Assembly (NCBI GenBank): GCA_902766115.1
Contig: CACXCL010000054.1
Location: 1-14,155, forward strand
Length of the DNA: 14,155 bases
Origin: an uncultured Ruminococcus sp.
GTDB taxonomy: Bacteria; Bacillota; Clostridia; Oscillospirales; CAG-272
Direction of reading: 5' to 3'
Shown here: piece by piece, positions 13,168 to 14,155 of the stretch
Position numbering within the stretch: the first letter of the stretch is position 1
Layout: each line of letters starts with the position of its first letter
Position numbers and translations under genes: made by a program
Notes under the pieces: model-generated
The model's database searches: none
What the model was told of the DNA's origin: nothing
The model's input: the letters and a program-made list of their open reading frames with translations, nothing else

Positions 13168-13704
13168 ATGCGTGATGAAATAAAAAAGCTCGGGAAAAAG
13201 GAACTCCGGGAGCTGCTCGCGACGGAGCGGGCGAAGAACCGGGAGCTGACGGAGGAGATCGAAGACCTCCGGAGCAGGGTCGAGCAAGCCGAAAAAGAAG
13301 AAAAAGTGATAAACGACGCCGGGACTCTCGCGGAAGCGTCGCTGATGCTCAGCGGCATTTTTTCCGCGGCGGACGACGCCGCGGGGAAGTACGTCGACAG
13401 CGTGAAGCGGCTCAACACCCGGCTCGAGGCGGTCTGCGCCGCCCGGGACGAGTCGTCGAAGAAGCAGGCGGAGGAGACGGTGACCGAGGCGCGCCGCAGA
13501 GCGGAGGAGATGCTCGCCGAGGCGGTGAACAGGTCGAAAGGGATGCTCACCGACGCGGCGAAGAAGAGCGAGGAGCTCCTCTCGGCGGCGAAGAAGCGCG
13601 CGGACGATTACTACGCCGACACGAAGATCAAGACCGACGCTTACGTGAAGGCGCAGACCGAGCTTCGCGAGGCTATCTCGAAGAGCGGCGACGTGCTGTC
13701 GTGA
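13168..13704 (+). CDS. Coiled-coil protein with 11-residue repeats, function unknown
   Basis: I do not recognise a named family. The 178 residues are almost entirely helical and charged, without signal peptide or membrane helix, so it is probably cytoplasmic. Residues 1-48 form a basic then acidic heptad-like coil, 50-75 is a less charged segment (AGTLAEASLMLSGIFSAADD), and 108-173 consists of six consecutive 11-residue units beginning ARRRAEEMLAE, AVNRSKGMLTD, AAKKSEELLSA, AKKRADDYYAD, TKIKTDAYVKA. Such hendecads form right-handed coils, as in the ATP synthase b stalk or the tails of some DivIVA-like proteins. ATG 13168 follows AAGGTGA closely and lies about 32 bases from the promoter start; an upstream ATG at 13120 falls inside the promoter. 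It is monocistronic, ending at a strong terminator. A scaffold or division-related role is a guess. Confidence 0.8.
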   Translation: MRDEIKKLGKKELRELLATERAKNRELTEEIEDLRSRVEQAEKEEKVINDAGTLAEASLMLSGIFSAADDAAGKYVDSVKRLNTRLEAVCAARDESSKKQAEETVTEARRRAEEMLAEAVNRSKGMLTDAAKKSEELLSAAKKRADDYYADTKIKTDAYVKAQTELREAISKSGDVLS

Positions 13705-13760
13705 CCCTATCGTAGAAAAACGTCCATTTTGCGAGGCGTTCTGAAGGATAGTTTATGAAA

Positions 13761-13806
13761 AAACCGACTGAAGTAAGGATCGTTCCTGACTTCAGTCGGT
13801 TTTTTT
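13761..13806 (+). terminator. Strong intrinsic terminator after coiled-coil gene
   Basis: Bases 13761-13774 (AAACCGACTGAAGT) pair with 13789-13802. After one A·G mismatch the inner AGGA/TCCT pair closes a TCGT loop. A T8 run (13799-13806 including the stem end) follows on plus, and an A-run precedes the stem, so it may also stop leftward transcripts. It separates the coiled-coil gene from the sigma factor gene. Confidence 0.92.
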
Positions 13807-13816
13807 CGTAAAAAAG

Positions 13817-13842
13817 TGAGACAAAGGCGCAAGTTTTCCGAC
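13817..13842 (+). promoter_or_regulatory. Candidate ECF-type promoter upstream of the sigma gene
   Basis: TGAGAC (13817-13822), a 16-base spacer and CGAC (13839-13842) resemble the SigW-type pattern TGAAAC-16-CGTA. It lies 47 bases before the sigma factor start, right after the terminator, and no good sigma-A promoter is seen in the gap. Self-activation is common for ECF sigma factors. The assignment is by pattern only. Confidence 0.4.
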
Positions 13843-13852
13843 TAATAAGTGA

Positions 13853-13869
13853 AGGGGCAAAAAGCCCCT
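13853..13869 (+). promoter_or_regulatory. Small GC hairpin next to the sigma gene RBS
   Basis: AGGGGC (13853-13858) pairs with GCCCCT (13864-13869) around an AAAAA loop. It ends three bases before the strong Shine-Dalgarno GGAAAGGAG (13872-13880) of the sigma gene, and so leaves that site exposed. It may protect the mRNA 5' end or influence translation. Confidence 0.45.
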
Positions 13870-13888
13870 GCGGAAAGGAGAGCGACAG

Positions 13889-14155
13889 GTGGACAACGGT
13901 GCTGAAAGCTACCGCCGTTTCCTTGACGGAGACGACGGCGGCCTCGGCGAGATAGTCGGGGCGTACAAGGACGGGCTGATCCTGTTTCTGAACGGTTTTG
14001 TCGACAATATTTACGTCGCCGAGGAGCTTGCGGAGGACGCGTTTTTCCGGCTGATGATAAAAAAGCCGCGTTTCTCGGGGAAAAGCTCGTTCAAATCGTT
14101 CCTGTACGGCATCGGGCGCCACGTGGCGCTGGATCACCTGAGACGGGGACCGGGG
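13889..14155 (+). CDS. ECF-type RNA polymerase sigma factor, N-terminal part
   Basis: Partial gene, cut by the window edge after 89 codons. It starts at a GTG eight bases after GGAAAGGAG, which decides the start. Residues about 22-89 match sigma-70 region 2: GEIVGAYKDGLILFLNGFVDN (helices contacting core RNA polymerase), DNIYVAEELAEDAFFRLMIKK (the AEELAEDAF segment is the typical DxEDlxQevF motif) and SSFKSFLYGIGRHVALDHLRR (region 2.4, -10 recognition). Region 4 would lie beyond the window. The short acidic N-terminus (DNGAESYRRFLDGDDG) is typical of clostridial ECF factors. It is likely followed by an anti-sigma factor gene, which is not visible. A SigW-like promoter just upstream suggests autoregulation. 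The signal it answers to is unknown. Confidence 0.9.
   Translation, partial: MDNGAESYRRFLDGDDGGLGEIVGAYKDGLILFLNGFVDNIYVAEELAEDAFFRLMIKKPRFSGKSSFKSFLYGIGRHVALDHLRRGPG

Noticed and set aside
13673..14137. 154-codon minus-strand open frame over the terminator and sigma gene
   Set aside because: It reads through a strong terminator hairpin and is antisense to conserved sigma region 2; no domain was recognised.

Overview
The window reads as chromosomal DNA from a GC-rich, Gram-positive-type anaerobe, most likely an uncultured gut member of the Clostridia (Oscillospirales-like). The reasons are the classic Firmicutes ylm/division cluster (yggS-sepF-yggT-ylmH-divIVA-lspA-rluD), Bacillus-like Shine-Dalgarno sites, sigma-A promoters with TTGAMA/TACAAT boxes and 17-bp spacers, a clostridial-looking ECF sigma factor, and intergenic DNA full of short palindromes of a kind I associate from memory with gut Clostridia. 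The exact taxon cannot be fixed from sequence alone.

Layout. Positions 1-480 hold no convincing gene: they are a mosaic of short hairpins, including a striking array of hairpins with different arms separated by a constant 9-base spacer (304-405). A strong inverted repeat (543-576) and a bidirectional terminator (487-521) mark the end of a long minus-strand gene block. Read in its transcription direction (right to left), that block is rbfA, nrnA, truB, a YhaO-like nuclease, a YhaN-like membrane-anchored SMC-type ATPase, an HlyD-like membrane fusion protein, yggS/ylmE, sepF, yggT, ylmH, a divIVA-like gene, lspA and rluD. Gaps are short and several junctions overlap by 4-8 bases, so the 13 genes could be one transcript starting from a good promoter at 13046-13074. 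I see no clear internal terminator.

The genes fall into three functional groups: RNA and ribosome maturation (RbfA, NrnA, TruB, RluD), a DNA-end-processing pair (YhaO/YhaN, SbcD/SbcC relatives), and septum/envelope work (HlyD-like, SepF, YggT, YlmH, DivIVA-like, LspA, plus the PLP-homeostasis protein YggS). The nuclease/ATPase pair and the adaptor sit exactly between the first and third groups.

To the right, a second promoter (13101-13129) fires divergently into a 178-residue coiled-coil protein with near-perfect 11-residue repeats, closed by a strong terminator (13761-13806). The last gene, cut by the window edge, is an ECF-type sigma factor (13889 onward). It is preceded by a candidate ECF-type promoter and a small hairpin next to its ribosome binding site.

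No tRNA, rRNA, CRISPR, transposase or phage gene was recognised. The most unusual features are the variable-arm hairpin array, the inverted repeat that contains the rluD stop codon, the hendecad coiled-coil protein, and the insertion of the YhaO/YhaN pair in the ribosome-maturation/division gene string.
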